A stretch of DNA of 64,000 nt. Origin: Chionis minor (taxonomy: Eukaryota > Chordata > Aves > Charadriiformes > Chionididae). Of this stretch, positions 1-13,400 are shown piece by piece. The notes below the pieces were generated by a model, which was not told the origin of the DNA, searched no databases, and worked only from the letters and a program-made list of their open reading frames with translations. The stretch spans positions 248,001 to 312,000 of the forward strand of contig VZSF01003940.1 of assembly GCA_013398295.1 (NCBI GenBank), in the 5' to 3' direction. How positions within the stretch are numbered: position 1 is the stretch's first letter; every line of letters begins with the position of its first letter. A program made the translations under genes and the position numbers.

Positions 1-3000
1 ATGTACTGCAGCCCCCCCCTTGTTTGGCAAATTTCTCACTGTCCTCACTTCTGGCCTTAGGTTTCTTCATCAAGTGTCTAGGCATGACTTAGTATTTCAT
101 TCTCTTGAGTCATCAAGAGCATCTACAACTAAGAAAAATAACCCTCCTCCTTTACAACACAATATTTTTTCAGGGGGGTATTCCTGTGTGACTTTCTCAT
201 TAGGCCATATATGCTAAAAGGTATTATCCACGAGCTCAGCAGGAACCTGTACTATTCTTACCTAGGGCTGTGCAAAATCCAAAAGATCAAATTTCATGAT
301 ACTTATGTTGAATTAAACCCACAGTGGCATCCACAGGGCAGAGAGGCAGATACACTGTCTTGGGGAATCCACTGCCATCTGGAATGACCATCCAAACTGT
401 ATCTTTTCTCCTAAACCTGCCCTATGAGCTCCTTATTGCTTTTGGTTTCTGCTCCACCTAAACAATTTCCAAGTCCTCATAACAGGTTAAGAATTTTGCT
501 GCTGTGCTAGAAGGCTTTGTTGAACTAAGCTGTTAAACCTCAGAAGCAGGATGCTAGGCTTGGAATTCAATGCTAGTGTTTAAATAAAGCTTTAGTCCTA
601 TTATTTTGATAGCATTTAGCTATAATGCTCCTAATAAGCTATACCATTACTGGGTTCATTTCCTCCTCAACTGCTGAAGTTTCAAAGTCAAGTCAGCAGG
701 CAGAAGTGTGTTGCCAAACATACTGCAGCACAAAAGCCAGGGTTCGTGCTGCAAATAAAACAAAACTACTTATTGAACACGGGCTGAACTTGGGAGCAGG
801 GAAACCAAGAACTAGAGAACCCGAGACATAGAAACCGTCAGAGATATACAGCTTTAATGAAGAAGGTACGAGACTCAAACCATCTCTAAAAGGCTCTCAT
901 GTTTTCAAATGTGTTTAGCACCTGAGGGATGAGTTTTCATCTGGTACATTACTGGACTGGGGCTTCATACTAACTGAGCTAGAAAAAACACTAAATGACC
1001 TGACAGTGTAGTCATTGTGAGGACTTTTGTTGGTTCACTCTGAACATTCTGCAGACAATGCAAAGGGTATGCATAAGGGAAGCAAGTGTAAAGCACTATT
1101 ATAGCTTAGTTACAATGAATAGCTGACTTGCCAAGCTGACTTTGGAAAGGACTATTATTTCCTAATACCTGCCAAAAGTTGAATGGATGGCTTGAACAAA
1201 ATATGATTATTAAATGTTAATATGCACATACAGTAATCAAATGTAAAGGTCATTAAGGCAGCAGTCACTGTGCAAAACCATTTAAAGTGCTGTAGTTACT
1301 GGTCCAAACATCTACCATATAGAAGGCATTAACAGGAAGGTGCTAATTTACAGAGGTTTTCATAAACAAAGATGACAGCAACCAACAAAAAGGGCGGCTC
1401 AGAGGATCAGGATAAAAATCCTGTTTGCATTCCTGTTTGGAATATTTATCCATCTGTATCTACAACATCTTAGTGTCCTGACTGTGAACAAGAGAACTTT
1501 ATCATATCTATAGGAGCAGTGTAACGTTTACTTTAAGAGACAAAAAAGGAGCTTATGTCTAACAATGAGATGCTCAGAAATGTCTGTGCCTGCCCGGTAA
1601 CATGTAGACACAGTACACCATTTTGCTAACTATCTTCTGAGATAAGGCAATCAATTAAAGCAAGCACACGCATGACAAGAACAGTAATGTTTTTTCTGGT
1701 GAGCTGTTGGTGGAACTGGCTGCAAGTTGCTGGCTCTACTCATACGCCATTTGGGGACCCTGGAAGAGTCTAAAAGGCACTACAAAAAGTTTTATAAATG
1801 ATGCTACTTAGTCTTAACCAGAATGGAAAAGCTTAAGGCTCAGTGAGTAAGAGCATCTGTACTTTAGGCTATCAAATACTTACAATAGGTAGTCATAACT
1901 GGGTGGCAAAAATGAGACCAGATGCCTGTGCATATACGTATAGACACACAGCCCTTACTACTTACACACTTTGAACAGAACAGCACACCCCCATGTTGCA
2001 CAAGTCACCAGGAACAATTCTTCCCTCTCCTGACCCAAACATTTCCATCGACTTTATCTGGAGAAAGGTGCTGCAAGAGATACGAAAGATAGAAACAGGA
2101 CCACCTCGACACCTCAGCCTTCTCTGTAGTAAAGCTTGGGGTGTGGTTTGGTTTTTTGGGTTCTTCTTCTGTTACCTGTTTGTCAGGAATTTTTGTGGGT
2201 TTTGGTTGGTTTATTTATTTGGGCTTTTTTATCATGCCACAAATAAATAACTTAAAACTTTGGTAAAGACTGACACACAAAAAAACCCCACTAAATTCAG
2301 AAGTTGTCTTTTTCCATAATTTCTCTACTGGAATCATCATCTTATGAAGAAACTGAATTCATCATCATCTTCTAAGCATTCACTTTACATTTATTTTAGC
2401 TTTGCATGTTTATCTCCATATAATTTTGCATGTGTCTACATAAAAAAATTACCATGACAATCTGGTTTCAAATCAGGAACTGAATATAGATCATTGACTC
2501 ACTGCTTCCATTTAACTAATGCTTTATTTTTATTCAAAAATGTTAAGTTTCACTTTGTTGTGCATATGCCATGAGGCCCATTGCTGTTGGCAAAAGCTCC
2601 CATACCAAGAAAACATCTGTCAGGACCGTAGGGATTCTGCTATTATCCACCACTTCCTTGTTAATGTATGGTCAATACTACAACAAGAAACCTCTCAATA
2701 AATATGCAGTGGGAATATAAATTGCCATAAAGTTGGAACTACCAGCTGTCAATACAATTAGAGACAAAAGAGCACTGGAGCTAGCCTCGGAGGATTATAC
2801 AGCCATTTGGGAATTGATTTCCTCGGGGGTTACTTGTTCAGAGCTTTTTATCCACAAAAGGAGCCCATTTGTTGAGAAGCACCATTTGTCAGTTATTTAC
2901 TACATTTACATGTCCTTCCCTGCCCGGAATAATATTCTCTTAAAATACACTATTTTGTAAGGTTATCCCCAAGGGTACTTACCACACATTTTCTCTACTG

Positions 3001-4289
3001 ATATATGGATTTTTATTTATTCAATTCTAACGGCCTACTATAAACTTTCAGATCTAACTTGAAAAGAAGACAATATTCCTATGCAAGAAATCCCCCACTT
3101 CCCTGTTCTCATATCCAGGTCTTTTTAAGAGAAAAGAATACAGCAAAGTGAACACAGAATGGAAATTTATCTCTGGGAAATGAATGGAGATCGCAAAAGG
3201 CAGGCAGTGAGAAATGGGTAAAATGAGCGCTTCCTCTCTCTCCAACTACTTACTATCAAGTCGGAATAATTCTGCTAAGCGAATCAGTACAGTCTTACAA
3301 CTTTTCCGGCAGAAAGTCACTGTATGCCTTCCTCCTTCTTGAAGAATGAGAATACAAAACTTATTTCAAGTTTTCTCCATAGCAGTTTGCTTTCAAAGCC
3401 TTCAAGCTATACTCATGAACAGAATAAATCCTCTTGCAGGAAAAGTTTGCTTTATCCCGCAGATACCAGAGCTGGTCAAAACTCTTCTGACAGAACAGCT
3501 GTAGGAGAGCAAATGCCAATCTGAAAAAATCTAAACACTTTGGAGAAACACATTGATTGTGTCAAAATTCTGATGACATTTACTGGAATCCTGCCCAGTT
3601 TCATGTCTGCTCATCTTCCCACCTCCTCAGCCAATACTTCCAGGCTTACAATGAAAATAAAATACAAAAAAAAAAAAGTTAAATTAAAATAAAAAGGGAT
3701 CAAAATTAACGAGTTATTAAAAAGCCTATACGAATCAATTATTTCAGTGTCTTAAGAATGGCATTTTTTCAGAACTGATATTGCAGGGGAATTTACTACA
3801 TTTGTTTCACTGTCTCAGACCCCTGGTTTTTACATTTTGGAATTCTGACTAAAAGGAAAATTCCACATTCCACCCAGCCACTGCTCTTCAGAAATCACTA
3901 CCTGCACCCTTTACCTTAGCTGTTCTGCTCACTGGTTGGTACAACTGCAACGTTGATACTGTGTCGTTGGCTGGCTGCATCACAGACAACAGAGCTGCCT
4001 GACCAAAGCTTCCCATGAGCACCAAGATGGGTGACTTGCTCCATGCTTAGTCTCAAAAACTGCAGGAAACACCATGCCAAAACATGTTCATCTTGTGACT
4101 GCTTCAAATGGAAGCAAGGAATGGTCACAGTGGTCTAATGCTGTTCTTGGTTGTGCCGAGTGCCAAACTAGCATTTATCAAACTATGAATGCAACTGTAT
4201 AAAGTTACGTTAGTGCTCATATGCGGAGCCGCAGCCGTGGAGGATTCTGAACAGGACAGCTCTGACCTGACTGAGCTCTCAAGCTGATT
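1..4289. other. AT-rich non-coding stretch, no gene seen
   Basis: I see no gene and no recognisable repeat here. Splice-like signals occur, for example minus-strand donor-like GTAAG sites near 257 and 2,983, but none bounds a convincing open exon. An A-rich run lies near 3,667. CpG is rare, as in the bulk of the window. The stretch could be intronic or intergenic. Confidence 0.6.
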
Positions 4290-4410
4290 CATCCTTCACA
4301 GCCTTATTTTTACCATAGATGCATATTTGTTACTTTCTTCCATTTCCAGCTTTTTCTACATTTTTGTAGATCTATCATGCCTCGCTTTACCTTTTTGTGT
4401 TTACTACAAT
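4290..4410 (-). mobile_element. Possible decayed CR1-type LINE fragment, reverse orientation
   Basis: Read on the reverse strand, the segment around 4,367-4,395 (forward text GTAGATCTATCATGCC) resembles the part of the CR1/L3 LINE just after the conserved 'tagacctctatcatatc' block. The preceding pyrimidine-rich text keeps roughly the expected order. Identity is low and the match is short. The comparison is with family sequence as I remember it, not with an alignment. It may equally be chance similarity in a T-rich segment. Confidence 0.25.
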
Positions 4411-7400
4411 TACAAACAACATTATTGCTACATCACAAGCAAACTAAGGGAAGTATAAATCAAAGTAGGATCCACAGTAAAAGAAGCAGCAGTACTATCT
4501 CATGCATGGCCAAATTTCACTGATACTAGTTAAATTCTCTGCATTTAAGCTACAGTGCTCTATGCTTTCCTGAATTTATCTTTTCCAGCTCATTTTTTGT
4601 TGACTGACTGCACAGCATGCCAACAATCATTCCACTGCAGCACTGACCATCTTGTTATTAGCTGCCATTAATGGACTGGTACGCAGTGCCTAAGGAATCT
4701 CTTAACATTTAATTCATCTGTGCCTCAGTAGCTCTTCCAATTCTGTTTTAAACCATACAGCTACCCGTTTCACTCACTGCAATTACCATTCATTAAAATA
4801 CAGTACTATCTTTCTTGTTAACATGACAGCCTTGTGATTCTACAGCCCTGTTGTGATCCATGCCCTCATCATTTAGTTCATAATCTCAAACTCAGCTTTA
4901 TTACAAAACACAAGCAGCTTTAAATGTCAGTGATTTGTAAGGTGAACAGAGTATCAGATCCATCACATACAATATGCGTAAAACAAATAGTGGTATTTAG
5001 ACATGGTAATTAACTGCCAGCAACCATTTATAATGGAGAGATGAGGGAGAAAGGCAAGGAAGGACTGCAGTGACCCTAAACAACTCCCTCCCAAAAAGGC
5101 TACATCTCCAGCTCTGGGGTGGGGGGGATCTTTTCTCGTTATTATAAAAAATTGTATCAGTCATATGTTGGATTTTTTTTTTTCCCTGGACAGGTGACTT
5201 TTCACCATGTTACTTTGAAACTTTCAGACAATCTAAAGCTAACTCATCTGAGAAGCAGTATCTTCAACCTCGAGCCCACTCCTAGAAGAGAAATATAATT
5301 TAATAATCCTTCTCAAAAGCAGCAGTCTAGAACAACACTCCACAGCTCTCTCCCAAAAAACCTCCAGAATTCAGATGGTACTATTCCCTCTTCCCTTTAT
5401 TTGTCCCTCAATCCGTCTTGCTTGCTTCCTTTCCTTAGCACCTTACCTACACTTAAAAGTTACACCAGAGCAAGCTAAAATTTTGAGTTGATTGAATTCT
5501 TCCTGAATATTTCCGAAGGTAGTGTTTTACTTGAGCTGTGTTTAATATATTTAAAAGGAATACTATAAATAACTGTATTCGCTGTAAATAGAGCTCTAAT
5601 GGGGCTGGGAAGAGAGTCTTGCTGAGGTACGCTACAGTCCTTTTTCTTAGAAGATCTCCACGCTCCTACCCTATTGCCCTGTCAGCAGCTCATTTAGAAT
5701 ATGACTCTTCTCACCAAAGTTGCAACGTCAATTATACAGATGTCGTCTAGCATCAGAGAGAAACATACACTTCTGAAGTACAGTTTATTTAACCTTAAAG
5801 CAGAGAAATAAAATAAGTTAGACAAATGGTATCCCAGAAGAATTCCCGCTGAATACAAAGTTCATGATTACTACCTTTAATGTAGGCACTTACACATTGC
5901 TAGAGGTCTGCAGATATCCAAAGTCTGAATCCCATCCCTGGTTTCTCTTGGTTAAAAAAGCTAGAAAACATTTTTGTGTCTCAGTATGATATTCTCTAGA
6001 TTCTCTGTTTTGCACAGAACATGCCTAATAACAGTTGTTTGATTCCATATGTTTAGTCTGTGACTGAACAGTTTTCATAAAGATCAACAAAAATCCTTAA
6101 ATTCTGGATAGATTAACTAAAAAATAAACCTTGGAATGTTTGAAAGCTTTCTTTTAATTGAAGTGGGATAGAAACCAAACAAAGACAGAGAACTGAAGGG
6201 GGTAAAAAAGGTAAGGAAAATCATATGAACTGGAAGCATCCCACAAAAAGAAAAAAACCAAAACAAACAAAGAACCAAACCACTTAAACAGCACACGAAC
6301 CAACGACAACAAACCTCAAACGTGGTCATCCGTTAACTTTGGAATTAATGGAGAGCTTGCCAGTGGCTCATCCTAGCTAGGGGTACTGCCTCATTTATGC
6401 ATACAAAAATCATAATTTTCAGAGAGACTCAAAAGCCAATTCCTGAACTTCAGTGGGTCCTGACAGCCAGATACTGTTGTACAGAAGGTCCAGTGCTGAA
6501 CGCGCCGTGTACAGACTGACTAGTTTGATCCGCGTTTGCACAGCATAGTCTTCCCTAATAGTAAATTACAGATACACTGCCTACACCCTTCAAAGCAATA
6601 ACTTCAATTAACTCTTCCTCAGCTGTTCCAAGAACACCAGAATTGCCCGGCAACTAGAACCAACCGTTGCAGAAAAACCTTTCCAACTAAGCTATTGTGT
6701 TTACTTTGAGTTACAGGGCAGGGGAAAAAAAGTGTACTTAGAAATAATTTCTAACAAAATCATTTATTTATATGGATTCAAAAGAGTAAAAATGAAGAAT
6801 TTCAATGAAGCTGAAATATTACTAAATACGTTAGTTGTAAAAACAATGATCATTGATATTAACAAATTGTAAAGAGCATGCTTTTACAGTGTAATATTAC
6901 ATTGAGAAAGTTGAGATGGTTCATTTCCAGCTTCTTCAATCCTATTTAAGACATTGTTATGAAACACTTAGGTGTGAATGACATTGCCTCTTTTCCCCTG
7001 CTCACAGAACACCCTGCTCCATCTGTCTGACCAGTTCTATCCCATTAATAGACTCCCCTTCCTCAAAGTCCATGTTAAATGAAAAAAAAAATCTAGACTT
7101 TTCCATAATTATTAAACTACTTAACAAATAAGGAAAAACGGTTTTGCCCAAAATGTCACCTCAGTGGTCGTTCTCCAGGTCTTTGTCATACTTGCTATGT
7201 GTTACCCATTCAATTTTAATGTGGGACTTCTGGGAAAAAAAGCCAACCTGAAAGTTAATTGGTTTTCACTTACACAGTTTTAGCACTGTTTGTGACAAAT
7301 GTGTCTTTTCTTCTAAATTAAAATATGTACTGAAAGTGATAGAATTATTCTAAAACTCACTGAAGACATAGTGGCAACTTCTTGACTCTGAAATAACCAG

Positions 7401-10400
7401 GATACTACCCATTTACAATTTGAAAGACTGAGATTGTTTTGAGATATATAATGCAATTTACAGAATTTTTATTACAGTTCATTATACTATTAATAATTCT
7501 TGTGGTTGCTGATGTATCAACTGCCAAATAATTTAACAAACAACAACAAAATTAACTAGCCAATAATTTTATCATTATTTGCTTGGTTTATCCATGATAC
7601 TACACCCAAGTCCCCTTATACAGAGAAGTGTTTTACTCTCAGTTAACAGCAGCAATTTTAGTGGCACTGATGAAACAAAGCAAAAAATTAAGCCTACCGA
7701 AATTAGATAATATCTACAGAAAATCCAGGAGTAGCATAACACAGGGCCCAACAGCCCTTGGTCAAAAATATGTATAAATACAGACAAATTAAAGACTTAA
7801 TTAGAAGCAATACTGCATTCTCTTGCTTACTAAAGTCTATATGGATGAGAGCTACCATGAGGAAGGAAGAAAAATATGGAGAGTTGTACAGAATTACTGA
7901 AAGCATGAGATAATGGATGAAATTTGGGCAGTATGGGAACTAATCTACCCAGTGTACAACTACATAGATTATAAAAAAAGTTCATAATGCTGAGAAGTCT
8001 GTACAGTGAAAAAAGACTGCTTTTGAAAAATGAGATCTCCCTTCAAAATAAAATTATTTTAAATCAATCTCAATTAGGTTAAATTACACTTGATGTAACT
8101 CCTTTTTCCTAAAACTCTTGATATTAACTTCTGTATTTTACTAAATTATGCAGAGATGCTGTGCTTTGCATATGAATCACTTCACATGATGAGCTGTCTG
8201 CATTAATTTAAATTTGATTTAACCAGGTTAATACTAATAGTCTGTTTTGACAATTAAAAAAAAGGTTTCCCAAAGACAGAAAATATATATGGAAAATACT
8301 ACACGTTGAACTCTTATCCTGGCATCTAAAAAAATTAATAGAACAAGGACTAGTATCCAGACTCTGCATTTAAGGCAGAGAAAGAGAGTATTAATAAAAT
8401 ATTGATTATCAAGAATACAAAGCCACGTTATAGCTCAAAAGGACCAACTTTGGTTCGCCTGAACTTTTGGTTGACAGCTTTTAACTGCCACAACACCAAG
8501 ACACCATTAAATAAATAAAAAAAACAAATAAGGGTATCCTTTCTTAATAAAATATAAAATAGATGACAAGAATTAGAGACATAGTCTTGAACAAAATACA
8601 AATACAGCTTCCTCAGAATATTTTTCTGTCCATGGGAATATTTATAGCTGACAAATTCATACAACCTTGATGACTTTGGATGAGCTGACCAATTTGCACC
8701 AGCAAGTCTTTTGGCCAAATTTTACTACAATAATATGATCAAAAGTCTTACTCTTGGGAACACAAGTGACAAATCTTGGGGGGGAAGGCGGGGGGGAGAG
8801 AAGGTATTTCTATGAGACTGCCTATCAAAATTTTGCAGGCATAGAAAAGCTGTATTTTTCTAGAAGTTCAGCATACAACAGTCTTTTATAAACACTGATG
8901 TTTTTAACTCAAAATGCCAAGATTCAGTGGCTGCTAAGAAGAAAAATAATTGATTTGGCCTTTGCTTGTGGATGTTCAAATGTTGCAGGGTACAAATCAA
9001 AACATTCATGCTGGTTTGAATTTGCATAAGCAGTTCACATTTTCAAGCTCTCAAAGCCAGACTGGGCATTTTAAATGTTTTGACAGTAATGATTTGAAAC
9101 ATGCTTTCTTAGCAGCTAATCAGCGAGCTGAATATTGTTTCTTGCAGTATTCTGAAACAGGATATGGACCAGTGGCCTCCTCATCCAGACGCTTCTTATA
9201 AGAACTTAGAGGATAAAGACAGACTGGAAAAACAAAGTCATGCACATGTAACACCAGTTAGCATAAGCAGCAACTCATTAATTTATCATTAAAGGATTGT
9301 TATTCTATATATTCATTATACTTGTAACCTTTAACTCCAGTTACCTTAATTAGATTTTAGAAAGGCCTATTAGTACCACAGTAAAGGTATTTGCTATAGC
9401 ACATCAGGCTCAATGAACCCGAAAACCACGTTTTTAGAATAGGTATAAAAGATGTCGGTATTAAATCTAGTGCCTGGCAACACCTTCTCTTCCACTCTAT
9501 TAAGTAAGGACCAAGCTTTCAGAAGTCTCACTCTGATCTCTCCTGTAGCAAGTGACTGAAGCCTCCAAGATCTCCCTTCTCTAGTTCACTTGAGTACTTG
9601 GAGAAATAAAATGATGGAAGAGGAAAAAAAAAGTTAGTTCATTTACCTAACCACCACTAGAGTGAGTGAGAACCACTGGAATAATCTGCAACTATGTGCA
9701 ACTATTTAACATATTGGGATGAGATAAAATTACAATAATTAATTCCTTGAAAAGATTTATAATGTTGGGCTTTTGTCTCTAATTAAGAAAGAAAAACAGA
9801 TTGCCGAGTAAACTTTCTGTGATCAGCATTCAGCTGCTTTCCTTAGAGCACCTACACAGAGCACCAACATTACCTAAGTGTAGAAGGAAAAAACAACCCT
9901 ACCCAAAAGCAATACCCAGTATTTATTTTGATCTACTGATAACCTGCACAACATATTATGCACATCTAAAATGGTAATATTCTGAACTTTAGTCAATCTC
10001 TCAGTCTTTCAGAGATTGTGCAATCAGCGTCTCCCTGTCAACCAGCTCCCCAAATCCCATAATGACAGCATCACGGTAGGGAACACTCTTATTGAGACCT
10101 ACTTCTCTCTACTGGACAGCATAAGAATTTAACTTCTGTTTAGGTCTGACTGGGGGGTTATTTTTGTTTGTTTGTTCTCCTTTCCCATGAGCACCCCTCC
10201 GAACTGAACAAAAGCTTTATATGTGGAGTAAGAAAGTGTGAGTTTCTGTCCATCTCCATCCTTTTGCATAGTGAAAGTAATGAAGTTTTAGGTATTCATG
10301 GGATTGTTAACATTTGAGAAACAAATGGCCTTTCTCCAAAGATGCTTGGTGGTTTGGTTACTTTACATTGCAAGAAAGCGCAAAAGCATTTTTCACACTT

Positions 10401-13400
10401 ATGAACATTAATTAGCTATCACAAAAAGTATCATAGTTCCACCTATTATAAGAACGGTGGCAATGAATTGGAAGATTTTTGGAACAAAATGCTTTGTTTA
10501 AAAATAATCCTGCTATTCTTGGTTGAACTGTATTTAAACTTACTGTAACATTATGCTAATCAAAATCTATAATATTTCTCAAAAGGTGTTATGGCAAACT
10601 AATAAAGGTTACACGAATGTACTAGCTTATTAAATGTTAACTTCAAAGACAATACCACAATGAACAATATTAATCAATAACTCATTAGCCCCTTATTATT
10701 ATGAGTCAAATCAGGTTCAACCCCACTGAATGTTTCTTAATGTTTTGGCAAAATAATGTTCTCCCATCAAATTTTTTCATATCTAGTATTTAGTTGTTAC
10801 AGCAATGTACTTCATTCAGATCAGACTGTGGAGGAAGCTGCTCTACTCATCCCTGTGCGCTGCTTCTTTATTATGCTATACAGCCATAGACACATGTTGT
10901 TCCTGTAAACCCAAACAGTCTTAAAAAAAAAAGTATAAATTACTGTTGACCTAGCTTCTTTCTCATATTTTGTTTTCCAATCTACATAATAGGGTTATCT
11001 TTATTGACTTAGCCTATTTAAGTAAAGTAGCATGGGACATGGCCCAAAGTCTCATTATTTCTTTTCTGACTAGTTTCATCTGGAACTAATTGTTGTGGAT
11101 TGCAACACAACTGAATAGGAAGTCCCAACATGCAGTCACAGGAGCCGACTTCACACTTGGTAGTAGTCCCTCTGAAAAAACTGAGAGAGGGAAAGATCTC
11201 AAGAAGTCTTTCTAGGAGACTTTGTCTAAACTTTTTTTTTGGTTTCTGATACTTTAAGGCTGTAGGATATGTTAAAGAACAAGAGAAATCCAAATATCAG
11301 CATACATTTCAGATTTCAAAGCAGCCATACAGAGGCAAGGTGAAACTAGTTACAGATATGGCAGATTTTAAAAGTCTATTTTATTATTATTGTGCAGTGT
11401 TCTAGAGGACATGCTGTGGGATAATTTGGTTTGTTTTATGAGAAAATCCAAAGTCATTCCTGGGAGCAGGAAACTTAACTTAGTTCAGGACAACAAATGA
11501 AAGGAAAGCACCAGTGAGGTTCTTACAATATTTGCCCATTGAATGCATGGCAGTCAAACTTAATAGAAGAAATACAAACCTGCTGTGCCGGAGTTCATTT
11601 TTCATCAGTTTGTAAAATAGCCCAGTTTCATTAACATCTAACGCCGAAAATTCATCATGGTATTATAACTATCAAAAACAACTTATGAACATGACCATGC
11701 GTAGTCAGAGACATGCAAAGAAATGACAACAGAAGGCTTATTACTTTGAGGGAGAGGGAAGTAGTAAGTAACATATTATGTCTGAAAGGAAGGAAAGCAG
11801 GATTTGCTAACACAGGAATTGGACAGTGGGTCAGTGTTGATGGGAACATACAAAGATTTCAGCTGAAAGGAGGTGTGGATCCCCTAGAGAATGCAGAAGC
11901 GCCCGTTTGTACTTACGCAAGTAAACTAATCCTGTTGACAGGAGCCATTCTTGTCTGATAAAATATTACCACCTACCTCCTCAAAATAGGGGGAAAAGGA
12001 CAAGAAAAAGCAGCTTGTGAACATGGAAAAAACGGAAAATCTGGAAAGAGTGTGGTGGGTGACATGATGGAACTAAACAGAATTGGCAGGAAAACTTCAA
12101 GTTGTAGACTGGCAAATTACCAGAACTGCTAAAATTCCACTAGGTTTTATATCCAATAATGTACATGGTGGAAATATAAGAAAACACCAAGTTTTATGCT
12201 TTCAAAAAAGTCCCCCAACACCTATTGAATAGTGTAATTTTCTGCATTGACTGTAACTATGGCAACTATGATTAAATGTAGGAAAATCATCTATACCCAC
12301 AGCAATAATGAAACATCTGTGCATCAAGTCTTCAAATTACAAACTTGTCAGTTTTGAAGACTACTAGATCATTAAAAGACTTTTACCACAAAGAATAGCA
12401 TCAGAACCTGGAGTATTTTGAATGGCATCTAAAATCCAGCATGGTGCTTTGAGAACTAACAGCACTCTCCCTGGCAGAAGTAACGATAATCTGGTAACAT
12501 TAGTGAATGCACCTCAAAACACAAGAATCAGTAGAATTTCATATATAACAACTCTTTCTAATAGCGAAATTACTATGGTTAGGCTAAACGGTAAACACAG
12601 CAGCAGAGAAAAGGTCTTGGCAAAGAATCTCTACAGAAGCCAGTCAAAATAGAAATATACCTTTTTTACAGTAAGGTTGTAAGTACAGAACAGGAGTACT
12701 TACCTATCACGCTCTGAAAACCGAACTGTATAGCAAATTGCCAAATGGCCAGAAGAAGGAAAGATTAACTAGAGACCCCCACAGAAATTAAATCCATGAA
12801 TATTTATATCCTATTTAAAGAGACTGGACAGAATTTTAATAATTGAAATAAAATGGAACAATCTTCTATCTTCCTAAATCTGGTTTTTTTTCTGTATATG
12901 TATTTGTGGATGGGGGTGGTGTTTCAGTCTTTAACAATGTTTTCTATACTTCCCACGTAGATCTTTCTTGCTGCCAGGATGATCAGAAACACTTTCAAAT
13001 GCAGTACTTGTTAGAGCCCTAAATGCTACAGCATAAACTTTGCCTGTGAAGCTTTAATTCAGACCAAAGAAGAGTTAACATTCAGTGGCAAACTGGAGGG
13101 AAAAAACCACAAAAACAAGACTTGCAGCTGGCCTTCGGCAGTAAAAAAGGAAGTCTAGATACGAATGCTCTACTAGGAAGTCAGTATCACGAGCAGACAT
13201 GATACACTGGCCTTAGTTTATGACAATTTCCAGGCAGAGGGACCACAATATTTCACCTACATGCAGAATACAAGAAATCTAATTTAAAGCTATGCAATTG
13301 AGAAATTGCTGGAAATAAAGTGCAGAAAGCCAACACTGTCAAAAATTCCTAATGGTAGAAGAGTTCTTCAGCTGAAATCTGAACTGGATTTCTGTTTTCC

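Noticed and set aside
10705..10730. B-box-like GGTTCAACCCC suggesting a tRNA or tRNA-derived SINE
   Set aside because: No cloverleaf arms or A box can be drawn around it. The same applies to the similar words near 21,003 and 51,478.
12700..12765. Minus-strand segment reading HLAICYTVRFSERD before a GTAAGTAC donor
   Set aside because: The peptide looks protein-like, but no acceptor with a proper pyrimidine tract fixes its start, and I could not tie it to a family.
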